A stretch of 64,000 nucleotides of DNA from an uncultured beta proteobacterium (GCA_903909815.1 CAIVXG010000223.1:35488-99487); one strand, 5' to 3'; shown: positions 51,186 to 61,046, counted from the first letter of the stretch. The notes: generated by a model from the sequence alone, not told the origin. Numbers and translations are program-made.

Positions 51186-51890
51186 TCAAACTGCGCGCGC
51201 GACCATCATTTCCTTGATCTTGCCGATGGCCTTGGTCGGATTCAGACCCTTGGGGCAGACATCGACGCAGTTCATGATGGTGTGGCAGCGGAACAAGCGA
51301 TAAGGATCTTCCAGATTGTCCAGCCGTTCCGCGGCAGCGTGATCGCGGCTGTCGGCGAGGAAGCGATAGGCCTGCAACAGACCTGCGGGCCCCACGAACT
51401 TGTCCGGATTCCACCAGAAGCTCGGGCAACTGGTGGAGCAGCTGGCGCACAGAATGCACTCATACAGACCATTGAGCTCTTCGCGCTCTTCCGGGCTTTG
51501 CAGGCGTTCCTTTTCCGGCGGCACGGTGTCGTTGATGAGGTAGGGCTTGATCGAGTTGTACTGCTGGAAGAACATCGTCATGTCCACGATCAGATCGCGC
51601 ACCACGGGCAGCCCCGGCAGCGGCTTGAGCACGATGGTGCCGGTGAGCGTGCGCATGTTCGTCAGGCAGGCCAGGCCGTTCTTGCCATTGATGTTCATGC
51701 CGTCCGATCCGCACACGCCTTCGCGGCAGGAACGGCGAAAGCTGATGCTGGGGTCGACTTCCTTGAGTTTCATCAGGGCGTCCAGCAGCATGCGTTCGTG
51801 GCCATCGAGTTCGACCTCGATCGTCTCCATGTAGGGCTTGGCGTCCTGATCGGGGTTGTAGCGGTAAATGCTGAAGGTGCGTTTGGCCAT
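51186..51890 (-). CDS. sdhB: Succinate dehydrogenase iron-sulfur subunit
   Basis: This 234-residue subunit carries the 2Fe-2S, 4Fe-4S and 3Fe-4S clusters that pass electrons from SdhA to quinone. The cysteine motifs are in order: SCREGVCGSDGMNINGKNGLAC for 2Fe-2S, CILCASCSTSCPSFWWN for 4Fe-4S, and CHTIMNCVDVCPKGLNP for 3Fe-4S. ATG 51890 (MAKRTFSIYRY) is chosen over the open extension to 51986, which reads through the repeat element. The first base of its stop codon lies close to the optional sdhE TTG. Confidence 0.96.
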   Translation of the reverse strand: MAKRTFSIYRYNPDQDAKPYMETIEVELDGHERMLLDALMKLKEVDPSISFRRSCREGVCGSDGMNINGKNGLACLTNMRTLTGTIVLKPLPGLPVVRDLIVDMTMFFQQYNSIKPYLINDTVPPEKERLQSPEEREELNGLYECILCASCSTSCPSFWWNPDKFVGPAGLLQAYRFLADSRDHAAAERLDNLEDPYRLFRCHTIMNCVDVCPKGLNPTKAIGKIKEMMVARAV

Positions 51891-51900
51891 TTTGTTTCTC

Positions 51901-51994
51901 TTAATCAGGTGGGGACAGAGCTTGCTCTTTGAAATATTGAGGACAGGGCAAAGCTCACTGCGTGTAGTTCTTGGTCTGTCCCGCAAGGTATCAG
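51901..51994 (-). repeat. GGGACAGA...TCTGTCCC inverted-repeat element, copy 2 (sdhA-sdhB gap)
   Basis: On the minus strand it begins CTGATACCTTGCGGGACAGA (51994-51975) and ends GCTCTGTCCCCACCTGATTAA near 51901, with the outer 20 bases identical to copy 1 at 41965. The centre is about 40 nt longer than copy 1 and includes an additional CCCTGTCC. The TGA in CTGATACC is the sdhA stop codon, just as in copy 1 it is the alkA-like stop. Confidence 0.85.
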
Positions 51995-53784
51995 AAGGTC
52001 CTTACCTTCGGCGGAATCGAAGCCACCGTCAGCGGCTGCAAATTCACCGGCTTGTAGCTCAGGCTGTTGCTCGCGCTGTCCCACAGCGTGTGCTTCATCC
52101 ATTGCGCGTCATTGCGGCCCAGCGGGCAGGTGGCGTCGTTGGCATCGCGCTCGTATTCATGCACCGTGTGCGCGCCGCGGCACTCGTGCCGCGCCGCGGC
52201 CGAGACGATCGTGGCCTGTGCCACTTCGATCATGTTTTCGATCTCCAGCGCCTCGATGCGCGCCGTGTTGAACACCTTGGATTTGTCCTTGAGCGCGATG
52301 TTGCCCACGCGCTCGCGCAGTGCCGCGATCTTGCCCACGCCTTCGTCCATGCTGGCCTGGGTGCGGAACACGCCTGCGTGCAACTGCATGGTTGCGCGAA
52401 TGTCGTCGCCCACGCGTTGGGCATATTCGCCGGTGGCGGCGTTGTCAAGTCGTTCCAGCCGTGCCAGCGACTGCGCAGCCGCGTTCTCGGGCAGCGGTTT
52501 GTGCGTGTTGGCGCTGTTGAACTCGACGATGTGGTTGCCCGCAGCGCGGCCAAACACCAACAGATCCAGCAGCGAATTCGTGCCCAGGCGATTCGCGCCG
52601 TGCACGCTCACGCAGGAGCACTCGCCCACGGCGTACAGGCCGTTCACGACCTGGTTTACGCCGTCCTTGGGGACGACGACCTGACCGTTGATGTTGGTCG
52701 GGATGCCGCCCATCTGGTAATGGATGGTGGGGACGACGGGGATCGGTTCGCGCGTGATGTCGACGTTGGCAAAGTTGGTGCCGATCTCGTACACCGAGGG
52801 CAGGCGCTTGTGTATGGTTTCCGCGCCCAGGTGATCGAGCTTGAGCAGGATGTGGTCCTTGTTGGGACCGCAGCCGCGGCCTTCCTTGATTTCTTGGTCC
52901 ATGCAGCGCGATACGAAGTCGCGCGGTGCCAGGTCCTTGAGCGTGGGCGCGTAGCGCTCCATGAAGCGCTCGCCGTTGGCGTTGAGCAGGATAGCGCCTT
53001 CGCCGCGGCAGCCTTCGGTCAGCAGCACCCCGGCTCCGGCAACACCGGTGGGGTGGAATTGCCAGAACTCCATGTCCTGCAGCGGAATGCCGGCACGCGC
53101 CGCCATTCCCAGGCCGTCGCCGGTGTTGATGAAGGCGTTGGTGGATGCGGCAAAGATACGGCCTGCGCCGCCGGTGGCCAGCAGCACGGTCTTGGCTTCG
53201 AGCACATACACGTCACCGGTCTCCATTTCGAGCGCGGTCACGCCCACGACGTCGCCGTCGGCGTTGCGGATCAGGTCCAGCGCCATCCATTCGACGAAGA
53301 AGTTGGTCTTGGCCTTGACGTTTTGCTGGTACAGCGTGTGCAGCATGGCGTGGCCGGTGCGGTCCGCAGCGGCGCAGGCGCGCTCCACCGCCTTTTCGCC
53401 GTAGTTAGCTGTGTGGCCGCCAAATGGACGCTGGTAGATCGTGCCGTCGGGATTGCGGTCAAACGGCATGCCCATGTGTTCCAGGTCGTACACGGCCTTG
53501 CCCGCCTCGCGGCACATGAACTCGATTGCGTCCTGATCGCCCAGCCAGTCCGAGCCCTTGATGGTGTCGTAGAAGTGGTAGTGCCAGTTGTCCTCGTTCA
53601 TATTGCCCAGCGAGGCGCCGATGCCGCCCTGTGCAGCAACGGTGTGCGAACGCGTCGGAAACACCTTGGATAACACCGCGACGTTCAGCCCGGCGCGAGC
53701 CAGTTGCAGCGAGGCGCGCATGCCGGAGCCACCGGCCCCCACGATGACGACGTCGAATTTTCTTTTGCTAACGGTATAAGCCAC
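51991..53784 (-). CDS. sdhA: Succinate dehydrogenase flavoprotein subunit
   Basis: This catalytic subunit oxidises succinate to fumarate; it is 597 residues long. The dinucleotide-binding GAGGSGMRASLQLA, the histidine for covalent FAD in TRSHTVAAQGG, the active-site HPTGVAGAGVLLTEGCRGEG and the C-terminal SVHGANRLGTNSLLDLLVFGRAAG are intact. The start is GTG 53784, matching the family N terminus (AYTVSKRKFDVVIVG). It sits 3 nt after sdhD. The stop lies in the repeat element at 51901-51994. Confidence 0.97.
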   Translation of the reverse strand: MAYTVSKRKFDVVIVGAGGSGMRASLQLARAGLNVAVLSKVFPTRSHTVAAQGGIGASLGNMNEDNWHYHFYDTIKGSDWLGDQDAIEFMCREAGKAVYDLEHMGMPFDRNPDGTIYQRPFGGHTANYGEKAVERACAAADRTGHAMLHTLYQQNVKAKTNFFVEWMALDLIRNADGDVVGVTALEMETGDVYVLEAKTVLLATGGAGRIFAASTNAFINTGDGLGMAARAGIPLQDMEFWQFHPTGVAGAGVLLTEGCRGEGAILLNANGERFMERYAPTLKDLAPRDFVSRCMDQEIKEGRGCGPNKDHILLKLDHLGAETIHKRLPSVYEIGTNFANVDITREPIPVVPTIHYQMGGIPTNINGQVVVPKDGVNQVVNGLYAVGECSCVSVHGANRLGTNSLLDLLVFGRAAGNHIVEFNSANTHKPLPENAAAQSLARLERLDNAATGEYAQRVGDDIRATMQLHAGVFRTQASMDEGVGKIAALRERVGNIALKDKSKVFNTARIEALEIENMIEVAQATIVSAAARHECRGAHTVHEYERDANDATCPLGRNDAQWMKHTLWDSASNSLSYKPVNLQPLTVASIPPKVRTF

Positions 53785-53787
53785 GGT

Positions 53788-54153
53788 TTAAAGCCTCCAG
53801 AGAACTTGAATGGCCCAACCCGCGCATGTGACGAGCCAGACCAGGGAGAAGATTTCGAGCGTCAGCCGCACGGACACGGGTTTGACGTAGTCCATCCAGA
53901 TTTCGCGCATGCCAACCCACACGTGGTAGAGCATCGCCAGGATGACCGTGAAGGTCAGCGCCTTCATCCATTGTGTGGCAAATATGCCGGCCCATTTTTC
54001 GTAGCTGAGCGGGCCCTTGCTGAAGATCACCTGCGCCAGCAGCAGCAGCGTGAACAGCGCCATGATGACGGCGGTGGCACGTTGCGCCAGCCAGTCGCGC
54101 AGTCCGTAGTGAGCACCGGTGACGATGCGTTGAGAGCCGTGGTTCACAGACAT
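53788..54153 (-). CDS. sdhD: Succinate dehydrogenase membrane anchor subunit
   Basis: This 121-residue protein has three predicted membrane helices (about 27-45, 62-82, 98-118). The conserved histidine of the heme/quinone region is in LYHVWVGMREIWMDYVK. It forms the membrane anchor with SdhC. It lies 21 nt after sdhC and 3 nt before sdhA. Confidence 0.92.
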   Translation of the reverse strand: MSVNHGSQRIVTGAHYGLRDWLAQRATAVIMALFTLLLLAQVIFSKGPLSYEKWAGIFATQWMKALTFTVILAMLYHVWVGMREIWMDYVKPVSVRLTLEIFSLVWLVTCAGWAIQVLWRL

Positions 54154-54174
54154 GGTTCTTGTTCCTGTAGATGT

Positions 54175-54618
54175 TTAGTAAAGGCCGAACAGTTTGGCGC
54201 CCAGCACGGCGGTCAGGCCCAGGCTGAACACCAGCGTGGCGACGGCCGAGGACTTGCCAAATTCCTTGGAATAGGCGTGGCGAAACTCCATGTACAGGTG
54301 GCGCAGGCCGGCGGTGAAGTGATGCAGATAGGCCCAGATCACGCCCAACGCCAGCAGCTTCCAGACCGGACCAGGCAGGTACAGCATGCCGTTGCTGAAA
54401 GCCGAGGTGAAGCGCGCGAAGGAATATTCGGAACTGATCGAGGTGTCGAACATCCAGATGATGAAGGGCATCAGCAAGAACAGGATCAGACCGCTGACGC
54501 GGTGCATGCCGGAGATGATGGATGCCAGCGGCCAGCGGTAACCCGGCAGGTCCTTGAATGCGTTGATGTTGCGGAACTCGGGCCGCTTGGCCTGGATGGG
54601 GGGAGTGCTGAAGCTCAT
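54175..54618 (-). CDS. sdhC: Succinate dehydrogenase cytochrome b556 subunit
   Basis: This 147-residue protein has three membrane helices. SIISGMHRVSGLILF carries the conserved Ser/Arg of the quinone site, and LHHFTAGLRHLYME carries the heme histidine. It is the first structural gene of the operon and starts at ATG 54618, 65 nt after the gntR-type regulator, whose product probably controls it. Confidence 0.92.
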   Translation of the reverse strand: MSFSTPPIQAKRPEFRNINAFKDLPGYRWPLASIISGMHRVSGLILFLLMPFIIWMFDTSISSEYSFARFTSAFSNGMLYLPGPVWKLLALGVIWAYLHHFTAGLRHLYMEFRHAYSKEFGKSSAVATLVFSLGLTAVLGAKLFGLY

Positions 54619-54683
54619 ATAGGTGCTTTCTTGGGGTAACGCGAAATTCTATTGCACCGCACCAAACTGACTGCAGGGTTGCA

Positions 54684-55475
54684 TCAATTGAGCGCGTTCA
54701 GATAATGGTGACTGTCGGTGCGATACAGGCCACGGCGCAGTTCCATGGGTACGTCATTGTAGGTGTGGGCTATGCGCTCCACGCTGAGCAGCGGCGTTTG
54801 CGGGCTGACTTGCAGGCGCTCGCACTGTTCCGCGTCGGGCAGGACGGCACGAATTTTTTCCTCGGCGCGCACCATGCGCACGCCAAACTCGGTTTCGAAC
54901 AGCGCGTACATCGGTCCGTGGTAATCGCTCAAGCGCTCAGCTGTCAAACCCTTGAATGGTGTGCCGGGTAACCACAGTTCTTCCAGAATCGTGGGTACGC
55001 CGCCAAAGGAGAGGACGCGGCGCACCTGCAGCACCGAGTCGCCGGTGCGCAAGCCCAGGGCACGGGCAATGTCGGCGCTGGCGCGCACGCGCTTGCAGTC
55101 GATGATGGTGCGTTGCGACGGTCCTTCGCTGCTGGCCTCGCCACTGTCTGGAACGAGTTTGAGAAACCGGTATTGCACCTGCTGCTCCACGTGGGTGGCG
55201 ACAAAAGTGCCCTTGCCCTGGCGTCGTATCAGCAGGTTTTCCGCGGCGAGTTCGTCGATGGCCTTGCGCACCGTGCCCTGGCTCACGCGAAAGCGCGCCG
55301 CCAGTTCGGTTTCACTGGGGATTGCTTCGCCCGGTTTCCACTCTCCCGCTTGCAGACTTTGCAGAATCAGGGTCTTGATCTGCTGGTACAGCGGACTGAA
55401 TGCGGGCGTGCCAGTCGGGCCCGCATTCAATCCGAACTCGGTGTTTTCATGCGTGCCTGAGGGGACATGTGCCAT
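54684..55475 (-). CDS. GntR family regulator with UTRA ligand domain (HutC type)
   Basis: This regulator of about 263 residues has an N-terminal winged helix (about 25-95: LYQQIKTLILQSLQAGEWKPG, SETELAARFRVSQGTVRKAI, LIRRQGKGTFVA) and a C-terminal UTRA domain (about 115-250). It lies between mdh (divergent) and sdhC (same direction), so it is probably the regulator of this TCA cluster. The ligand is unknown. ATG 55475 has no Shine-Dalgarno sequence; TATGAT lies 6 nt before it, so a leaderless mRNA is possible. ATG 55502 is an alternative start. Confidence 0.85.
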   Translation of the reverse strand: MAHVPSGTHENTEFGLNAGPTGTPAFSPLYQQIKTLILQSLQAGEWKPGEAIPSETELAARFRVSQGTVRKAIDELAAENLLIRRQGKGTFVATHVEQQVQYRFLKLVPDSGEASSEGPSQRTIIDCKRVRASADIARALGLRTGDSVLQVRRVLSFGGVPTILEELWLPGTPFKGLTAERLSDYHGPMYALFETEFGVRMVRAEEKIRAVLPDAEQCERLQVSPQTPLLSVERIAHTYNDVPMELRRGLYRTDSHHYLNALN

Positions 55476-55487
55476 GCTGTAATCATA

Positions 55488-55507
55488 TCTTATATAAGAC
55501 ATAAGAC
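55488..55507. promoter_or_regulatory. Palindromic operator candidate between gntR-type gene and mdh
   Basis: TCTTATATAAGA at 55488-55499 is a perfect 12-bp palindrome, and ATAAGAC repeats at 55501-55507. On the minus strand this reads GTCTTAT-GTCTTATATAAGAT. It lies in the spacer of a possible gntR promoter (TTGTCT, 16 nt, TATGAT) and directly upstream of the mdh -35 box, consistent with an operator for the adjacent regulator. Confidence 0.6.
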
Positions 55508-55510
55508 AAA

Positions 55511-55539
55511 TTGACGATTGCGGATTTTCAGTTTAAACT
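55511..55539 (+). promoter_or_regulatory. Predicted sigma-70 promoter of mdh
   Basis: TTGACG (55511-55516) and TAAACT (55534-55539) are separated by 17 nt, placing transcription start near 55546, about 32 nt before the mdh ATG. The -10 box lies in the palindrome GTTTAAAC (55531-55538). Confidence 0.5.
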
Positions 55540-55577
55540 TGCCAGCTGTTTTAAACCACCACCCTGGAGTACTTACC

Positions 55578-56564
55578 ATGAGCAAAAAACCCGTACGTGT
55601 GGCCGTCACCGGCGCCGCTGGTCAGATCGGTTACGCATTGTTGTTTCGCATCGCGTCCGGAGAAATGCTCGGCAAAGACCAACCGGTGATCCTGCAACTG
55701 CTGGAAATCCCCGACGAAAAGGCGCAAAAGGCGCTCAAGGGCGTGATGATGGAGTTGCAAGATTGCGCCTTTCCGCTGCTCGTGGGCATGGAAGCGCACA
55801 GCGACGCGATGACGGCTTTCAAGGACACGGATTACGCCCTGCTGGTGGGCTCGCGTCCGCGCGGTCCAGGCATGGAGCGCGCCGAGTTGCTGGCCATCAA
55901 CGGCGCCATTTTCATCGCTCAGGGCAAGGCGCTGAATGCGGTGGCCAGTCGCAATGTCAAGGTGCTGGTGGTGGGCAATCCCGCCAACACCAACGCCTAC
56001 ATCGCTATGAAGAGCGCACCCGACCTGCCGCGCAAGAACTTTACCGCCATGTTGCGCCTGGACCACAACCGTGCACTGAGCCAGATCGCTGCCAAGACCG
56101 GCAAGCCCGTGGCCGATATCGAAAAGCTGTGCGTGTGGGGCAACCATTCCCCCAGCATGTATGCCGATTACCGCTTCGCCACCATCAACGGCGCATCGGT
56201 CAAGGACATGATCAACGATCAGGACTGGAACGCCAACACCTTCTTGCCCACCGTGGGCAAGCGCGGTGCGGCCATCATCGAGGCACGCGGCCTCTCGTCG
56301 GCTGCTTCGGCAGCGAACGCAGCCATCGACCACATGCGCGACTGGGCCTTGGGCACCAATGGCAAGTGGGTCACCATGGGTATTGCGTCGGATGGCCAAT
56401 ACGGCATTCCGAAGGACACGATGTTCGGGTTTGCGGTGACCTGTGAAGGCGGCGAATACAAGCTGGTCGAAGGCTTGACCATCGATGAGTTCAGCCAGGG
56501 CTGCATCAACAAGACCTTGGCCGAGCTGCAAGGCGAACAGGACGGCGTCAAACACCTTCTGTGA
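55578..56564 (+). CDS. mdh: Malate dehydrogenase
   Basis: This NAD-dependent enzyme oxidises malate to oxaloacetate. It is 328 residues long, with a Rossmann start [21 protein letters not shown], the mobile-loop region [28 protein letters not shown] and the catalytic histidine in [18 protein letters not shown] lies 9 nt before ATG 55578; the frame is open to 55518. It is divergent from the gntR-sdh-gltA cluster, so both transcripts could respond to the same operator. Confidence 0.96.
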   Translation: MSKKPVRVAVTGAAGQIGYALLFRIASGEMLGKDQPVILQLLEIPDEKAQKALKGVMMELQDCAFPLLVGMEAHSDAMTAFKDTDYALLVGSRPRGPGMERAELLAINGAIFIAQGKALNAVASRNVKVLVVGNPANTNAYIAMKSAPDLPRKNFTAMLRLDHNRALSQIAAKTGKPVADIEKLCVWGNHSPSMYADYRFATINGASVKDMINDQDWNANTFLPTVGKRGAAIIEARGLSSAASAANAAIDHMRDWALGTNGKWVTMGIASDGQYGIPKDTMFGFAVTCEGGEYKLVEGLTIDEFSQGCINKTLAELQGEQDGVKHLL

Positions 56565-56588
56565 TGGCTCTCGTGATGAGTACACGGT

Positions 56589-56737
56589 TCGTCATTGCGA
56601 GCTGCCTGTTTCGGTCGACCGAAATAGCATACTGGCCATGAACCCCGGTTTCGTCATTGCGAGCGAAGCGTGGCAATCCATGCATTGTCATGGCGCGCGG
56701 CGATGGATTACCGCGGCCTGCGGCCTCGCAATGACGA
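56589..56737. repeat. Dispersed repeat cluster between mdh and the citrate-lyase-like gene
   Basis: CGTCATTGCGAGCTGCC, an ATACTG core, then CGTCATTGCGAGCGAAGCGTGGCAATCCAT at about 56653-56682 face ATGGATTACCGCG...GCGGCCTCGCAATGACGA (about 56703-56737). This is the best preserved inverted pair of the family in the window. A short perfect palindrome, TTTCGGTCGACCGAAA, sits in the first half (about 56609-56624). No gene is seen here. Confidence 0.85.
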
Positions 56738-56815
56738 GTCCCCTGTTGTGGGGTGGTGTTCCGTTGTACTTCCCGCAAACGGGAATCTCGTAATGCAGTG
56801 CTTCGTTTTGGCTTC

Positions 56816-57889
56816 ATGAAACATCCGCGCGAAATTTTGTTGGGCTCGCAGGCCGCGGCCGGCGCATTGCCGGTGTGCGATCACTACAGCGGCGTGGAGG
56901 TGCGCATGCGCAAGAGCCTGCAATTGCAGGCCGAGATGATGCAGGAATTCGGCGCCTGCGTGTTTGACGTGACGCTGGACTGCGAGGACGGTGCGCCCGT
57001 CGGTGGCGAGCATGAACACGCGCTGATGGTGGCGGAGCTGGCACGGCAGACCATGCACAGTGAGGCTGCTGTTGCGGGCTCGATCGCGCCGCGCGTGGCC
57101 GTGCGCGTGCACCCGGTGGACCATCCCGCCTTTGTCGCCGATATCGCCACCATTGTGGGTCGCGCCGGGTCCGCCTTGTGCCACCTGATGATTCCCAAGG
57201 TCGAGTCGCTGGCCGACGTGCAGCGCGCGGTCAATGAGGTCGATCAGGCGAGTTCGGCAGGTGCACGCGCTTTGCCGCTGCACGTGCTGATCGAGTCGCC
57301 TGCCGCTGTGCATCGGGCGTTCGAGATCGCATCGCACCCGCGCGTTCAGTCCATGAGCTTTGGCTTGATGGATTTTGTTTCTGCCCACGGCGGCGCGATT
57401 CCCGCTTCTGCCATGAGCATGGGCACGGCCAAGAACCCGCAGCCTTTGGATCAGTTCACGCATCCGCTGGTGCTGCGCGCCAAGCTGGAGATTTCCAGCG
57501 CCTGTCATGCCTGGGGCAAGGTGCCCGCGCATGGTGTTGTCACCGAATTTTCCGATGCAGCCGTGGTGCAGGGCGCCGCGCGCCGCGCTGCCCGTGAACT
57601 GGGCTTCACCCGCATGTGGAGTATTCATCCGAATCAGATTCGCCCCATTTTGGCTGCTTTTTCGCCCGAGTTGCGGGAGGTGGAGCTGGCGGCAAAAATC
57701 ATCGCGGCGGCAGCGCGCGCGGACTGGGCGCCGATATCGGTGGAGGCGCAATTGCACGACCGCGCCAGTTACCGTTATTACTGGCAGCTACTGGAGCGGG
57801 CACACCGAACCGGACTATGCTTGCCGGCCGAGGTGCAGGGCTACTTTGCGCCGCGCAGCATGGAAACAACCACCCAGGAGTCTGTATGA
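56816..57889 (+). CDS. HpcH/HpaI aldolase / citrate lyase beta subunit-like protein
   Basis: This 357-residue TIM-barrel protein is related to CitE and malyl-CoA/citramalyl-CoA lyases. FDVTLDCEDGAPVGGE carries the conserved acidic metal residues. RVHPVDHPAFVADI, LMIPKVESLADVQRAV and the later LIESPAAV / FGLMDFVSAHG fit the fold. The exact CoA ester is unknown. ATG 56816 is chosen; upstream is the repeat. It is encoded between mdh and acnB, and its stop overlaps the next start by four bases (ATGA). Confidence 0.82.
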   Translation: MKHPREILLGSQAAAGALPVCDHYSGVEVRMRKSLQLQAEMMQEFGACVFDVTLDCEDGAPVGGEHEHALMVAELARQTMHSEAAVAGSIAPRVAVRVHPVDHPAFVADIATIVGRAGSALCHLMIPKVESLADVQRAVNEVDQASSAGARALPLHVLIESPAAVHRAFEIASHPRVQSMSFGLMDFVSAHGGAIPASAMSMGTAKNPQPLDQFTHPLVLRAKLEISSACHAWGKVPAHGVVTEFSDAAVVQGAARRAARELGFTRMWSIHPNQIRPILAAFSPELREVELAAKIIAAAARADWAPISVEAQLHDRASYRYYWQLLERAHRTGLCLPAEVQGYFAPRSMETTTQESV

Positions 57890-58395
57890 AAAAGCTGTTC
57901 GCGTCGCTGCTGATCGCATCTCTACCCGTCATGGCGCTGGCGCAAGCCACGACCCCGGTACCGGTCAGCGCCAGCCGCGCCGACATCAAGAACAAGGCAA
58001 AGAATCTGGCGGTGGCTCTGGATGCGGCCGAGGCGGCGTTGACGCCAGGCGAACTGGCGATTGCCGAGCGCGTGCATGTGGGGCGCCTGCCCTGTGAACT
58101 GGGGAACTGGGTGACGCTGAGCGCGGACCCGGCGGCACCGGGTTACTTTGACGTGCAACTGCAAAAGCTCAGGTTCCGCATGTTCCCCGTGGAAACATCC
58201 ACTGGCGCGATTCGCCTGGAAGACCACAAGGCCGGTGCGGTCTGGCTGCAGTTGGCCAACAAGTCCATGCTGATGAACCAAAAATTGGGCAAGCGCCTCG
58301 CTGACGAGTGCATGAGCCCGGTGCAGGTGGTGGTGGCCGAGGCCTTGAAGAAGAACCCAGGCGTGAGCGTGCTCGATGCACCTGCGGCCAAATAG
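57886..58395 (+). CDS. Secreted protein of unknown function
   Basis: This protein of 169 residues has a signal peptide (KLFASLLIASLPVMALAQA). The mature part begins helical (ADIKNKAKNLAVALDAAEAAL) and then is mixed, with two cysteines (LPCELGNW and ADECMSPVQ) that might form a disulfide. No family was recognised. CCAGGAG lies 5 nt before ATG 57886, which overlaps the upstream stop (ATGA), so it is coupled to the citrate-lyase-like gene. acnB follows 59 nt later. Confidence 0.78.
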   Translation: MKKLFASLLIASLPVMALAQATTPVPVSASRADIKNKAKNLAVALDAAEAALTPGELAIAERVHVGRLPCELGNWVTLSADPAAPGYFDVQLQKLRFRMFPVETSTGAIRLEDHKAGAVWLQLANKSMLMNQKLGKRLADECMSPVQVVVAEALKKNPGVSVLDAPAAK

Positions 58396-58454
58396 TTCAC
58401 CGTGTATTGGCGGTCGATGTAACGACGATTTTGTTTTTGTAACCGGAGAAAAAA

Positions 58455-61034
58455 ATGTTGCTAGCCTACCGGGCCCATGTGGCCGAACGCGCCGCCCTCG
58501 GCATCCCACCCCTGCCTTTGTCGGCCCAGCAGACGGCGCAAGTGATCGAGTTGCTCAAGAACCCACCGGCCGGTGAAGAGGCCACGCTGGTGGACCTGAT
58601 CACGCACCGCGTCCCCGCCGGTGTGGATGATGCCGCCAAGGTCAAGGCCTCGTACCTGGCAGCAGTTGCGCATGGCACTGAAAAATGCCCGCTGATCACG
58701 CGCCAGCGCGCCACGCAACTGCTCGGCACCATGCTCGGTGGCTACAACATCAGCCCCATGATTGAACTGCTGGACGATGCGGCCGTGGCCGCCGAGGCGG
58801 CTGAGGGTCTGAAGAAGACGCTGCTGATGTTCGACCAGTTCCACGACGTCAAGGACAAGGCAGACAAGGGAAACACATTTGCCCGTGCCGTGCTCCAAAG
58901 CTGGGCCGACGCAGAGTGGTTCACTACGCGGCCTGAAGTGCCGCAGTCGATCAAGCTGACAGTGTTCAAGGTGGCCGGCGAAATCAACACCGACGACCTG
59001 TCGCCTGCGCCCGACGCCTTCAGCCGCCCCGACATCCCGATGCATGCACTGGCGATGCACAAAAACGCGCGTCCCGGCATCGTGCCCGAGGAAGACGGCA
59101 AGCGTGGCCCGGTGAAATTCTTCGACGAACTCAAGACCAAGGGCAATCTTGTGGCCTATGTCGGCGACGTGGTGGGCACGGGCTCTTCGCGCAAGTCGGC
59201 GACGAACTCGGTGCTCTGGTTCACCGGCGAGGACATTCCCTTTGTGCCGAACAAGCGTTTTGGCGGCGTGTGTCTGGGCGCCAAGATCGCGCCGATCTTC
59301 TACAACACCATGGAAGACTCGGGCGCGCTGCCGATCGAGCTGGATGTGAGCCAGATGGCCATGGGCGACGTGATCGAACTGCGTCCTTACGAAGGCAAGG
59401 CTTTGAAGGACGGCAACGTCATTGCGGAATTCAAGGTCAAGAGCGAGGTGTTGTTTGACGAAGTGCGCGCCGGTGGCCGCATCCCGCTGATCGTCGGGCG
59501 CGGCCTCACGGCCAAGGCGCGCGAGGCGCTGGGCTTGCCGGTGAGCACGCTGTTCCGTCTGCCGCAGAACCCTGTCGATACCCACAAGGGTTTCACGCTG
59601 GCGCAAAAGGTCGTGGGCCGTGCCTGCGGACTGCCCGAAGGTCAGGGCGTTCGCCCCGGCACCTATTGCGAACCCAAGATGACGAGCGTGGGCTCGCAGG
59701 ACACGACGGGTCCGATGACGCGCGACGAGTTGAAGGACCTGGCCTGCCTGGGCTTCAGCGCCGATCTGGTGATGCAGTCCTTCTGCCATACGGCGGCTTA
59801 CCCCAAGCCCGTCGACGTGAAGATGCACCACGAGTTGCCCGAGTTCATCAGCACGCGCGGTGGCGTGCCGCTGCGCCCCGGTGACGGCATCATCCACAGT
59901 TGGCTCAACCGTATGCTGCTGCCCGATACCGTGGGCACGGGCGGCGACAGCCACACGCGCTTCCCCATCGGCATCAGTTTCCCCGCGGGCTCGGGCCTGG
60001 TCGCCTTTGGCGCGGCCACGGGCGTGATGCCGCTGGACATGCCGGAGTCGGTGCTGGTGCGCTTCAAGGGCAAGATGCAGCCGGGCGTCACGCTGCGCGA
60101 CCTGGTGAACGCGATTCCGCTGTACGCCATCAAGGCGGGCTTGCTGACGGTGGCCAAGCAGGGCAAGGTCAACATCTTTTCGGGTCGCATCCTGGAAATC
60201 GAAGGTCTGCCGGACCTGAAGGTGGAGCAGGCGTTCGAGCTCAGCGATGCCTCGGCCGAGCGCAGCGCCGGTGGCTGCACTGTGCACCTGAACAAGGAGC
60301 CCGTGCAGGAATATTTGCACAGCAACATCACGATGCTCAAGTGGATGATTGCCACGGGCTATTCCGATGTGCGCACCATCAAGCGCCGCATTGCCGCGAT
60401 GGAAGCCTGGCTGGCCAATCCGCAGTTGCTGCAGGGCGACGCCGACGCCGAGTACGCGGCCGTGATCGAGATTGACCTGGCCGATATCCATGAACCGATC
60501 GTGGCCTGTCCGAACGACCCGGATGACGTGAAGACGCTGTCCGACGTGGCGGGCGCCAAGATCGACGAAGTCTTCATCGGCTCTTGCATGACCAACATCG
60601 GCCACTTCCGCGCCGCCAGCAAGCTGCTGGAAAACAAGCGCGACATTCCGGTCAAGCTGTGGATGGCACCTCCCACCAAGATGGACGCCAAGCAGTTGAG
60701 TGAGGAGGGCCACTATGGTGTGTTGGGGTCGGCTGGCGCGCGCATGGAAATGCCGGGCTGCTCGCTGTGCATGGGCAATCAGGCGCAGGTGAAGGAGGGC
60801 GCCACCGTGTTCTCCACCAGCACGCGCAATTTCCCGAACCGTCTGGGCAAGAACTCCTACGTTTACCTGGGTTCGGCCGAACTGGCGGCGATCTGCTCCA
60901 AGCTGGGGCGCATCCCCACCAAGGATGAATACATGGCCGACATGGGCGTGCTGACGGCCGCCAGTGCCAAGGTCTACCAGTATTTGAACTTCGATCGCAT
61001 AGGTGACTACACCGACGCCGCAGCCACGGTCTAA
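58455..61034 (+). CDS. acnB: Bifunctional aconitate hydratase 2 / 2-methylisocitrate dehydratase
   Basis: This enzyme isomerises citrate to isocitrate. It is 859 residues long, the usual AcnB size, with an N-terminal HEAT-like domain, a swivel domain (about 165-380) and the catalytic core. Iron-sulfur cysteines are in [24 protein letters not shown] and [19 protein letters not shown] lies about 6-8 nt before ATG 58455. A strong terminator follows. Confidence 0.96.
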   Translation: MLLAYRAHVAERAALGIPPLPLSAQQTAQVIELLKNPPAGEEATLVDLITHRVPAGVDDAAKVKASYLAAVAHGTEKCPLITRQRATQLLGTMLGGYNISPMIELLDDAAVAAEAAEGLKKTLLMFDQFHDVKDKADKGNTFARAVLQSWADAEWFTTRPEVPQSIKLTVFKVAGEINTDDLSPAPDAFSRPDIPMHALAMHKNARPGIVPEEDGKRGPVKFFDELKTKGNLVAYVGDVVGTGSSRKSATNSVLWFTGEDIPFVPNKRFGGVCLGAKIAPIFYNTMEDSGALPIELDVSQMAMGDVIELRPYEGKALKDGNVIAEFKVKSEVLFDEVRAGGRIPLIVGRGLTAKAREALGLPVSTLFRLPQNPVDTHKGFTLAQKVVGRACGLPEGQGVRPGTYCEPKMTSVGSQDTTGPMTRDELKDLACLGFSADLVMQSFCHTAAYPKPVDVKMHHELPEFISTRGGVPLRPGDGIIHSWLNRMLLPDTVGTGGDSHTRFPIGISFPAGSGLVAFGAATGVMPLDMPESVLVRFKGKMQPGVTLRDLVNAIPLYAIKAGLLTVAKQGKVNIFSGRILEIEGLPDLKVEQAFELSDASAERSAGGCTVHLNKEPVQEYLHSNITMLKWMIATGYSDVRTIKRRIAAMEAWLANPQLLQGDADAEYAAVIEIDLADIHEPIVACPNDPDDVKTLSDVAGAKIDEVFIGSCMTNIGHFRAASKLLENKRDIPVKLWMAPPTKMDAKQLSEEGHYGVLGSAGARMEMPGCSLCMGNQAQVKEGATVFSTSTRNFPNRLGKNSYVYLGSAELAAICSKLGRIPTKDEYMADMGVLTAASAKVYQYLNFDRIGDYTDAAATV

Positions 61035-61046
61035 AGGGTAATATTC

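Noticed and set aside
58461-60713. 750-codon minus-strand frame opposite acnB
   Set aside because: acnB is intact with its cysteine motifs; the antisense frame shows no domain and the composition of a GC-rich shadow.
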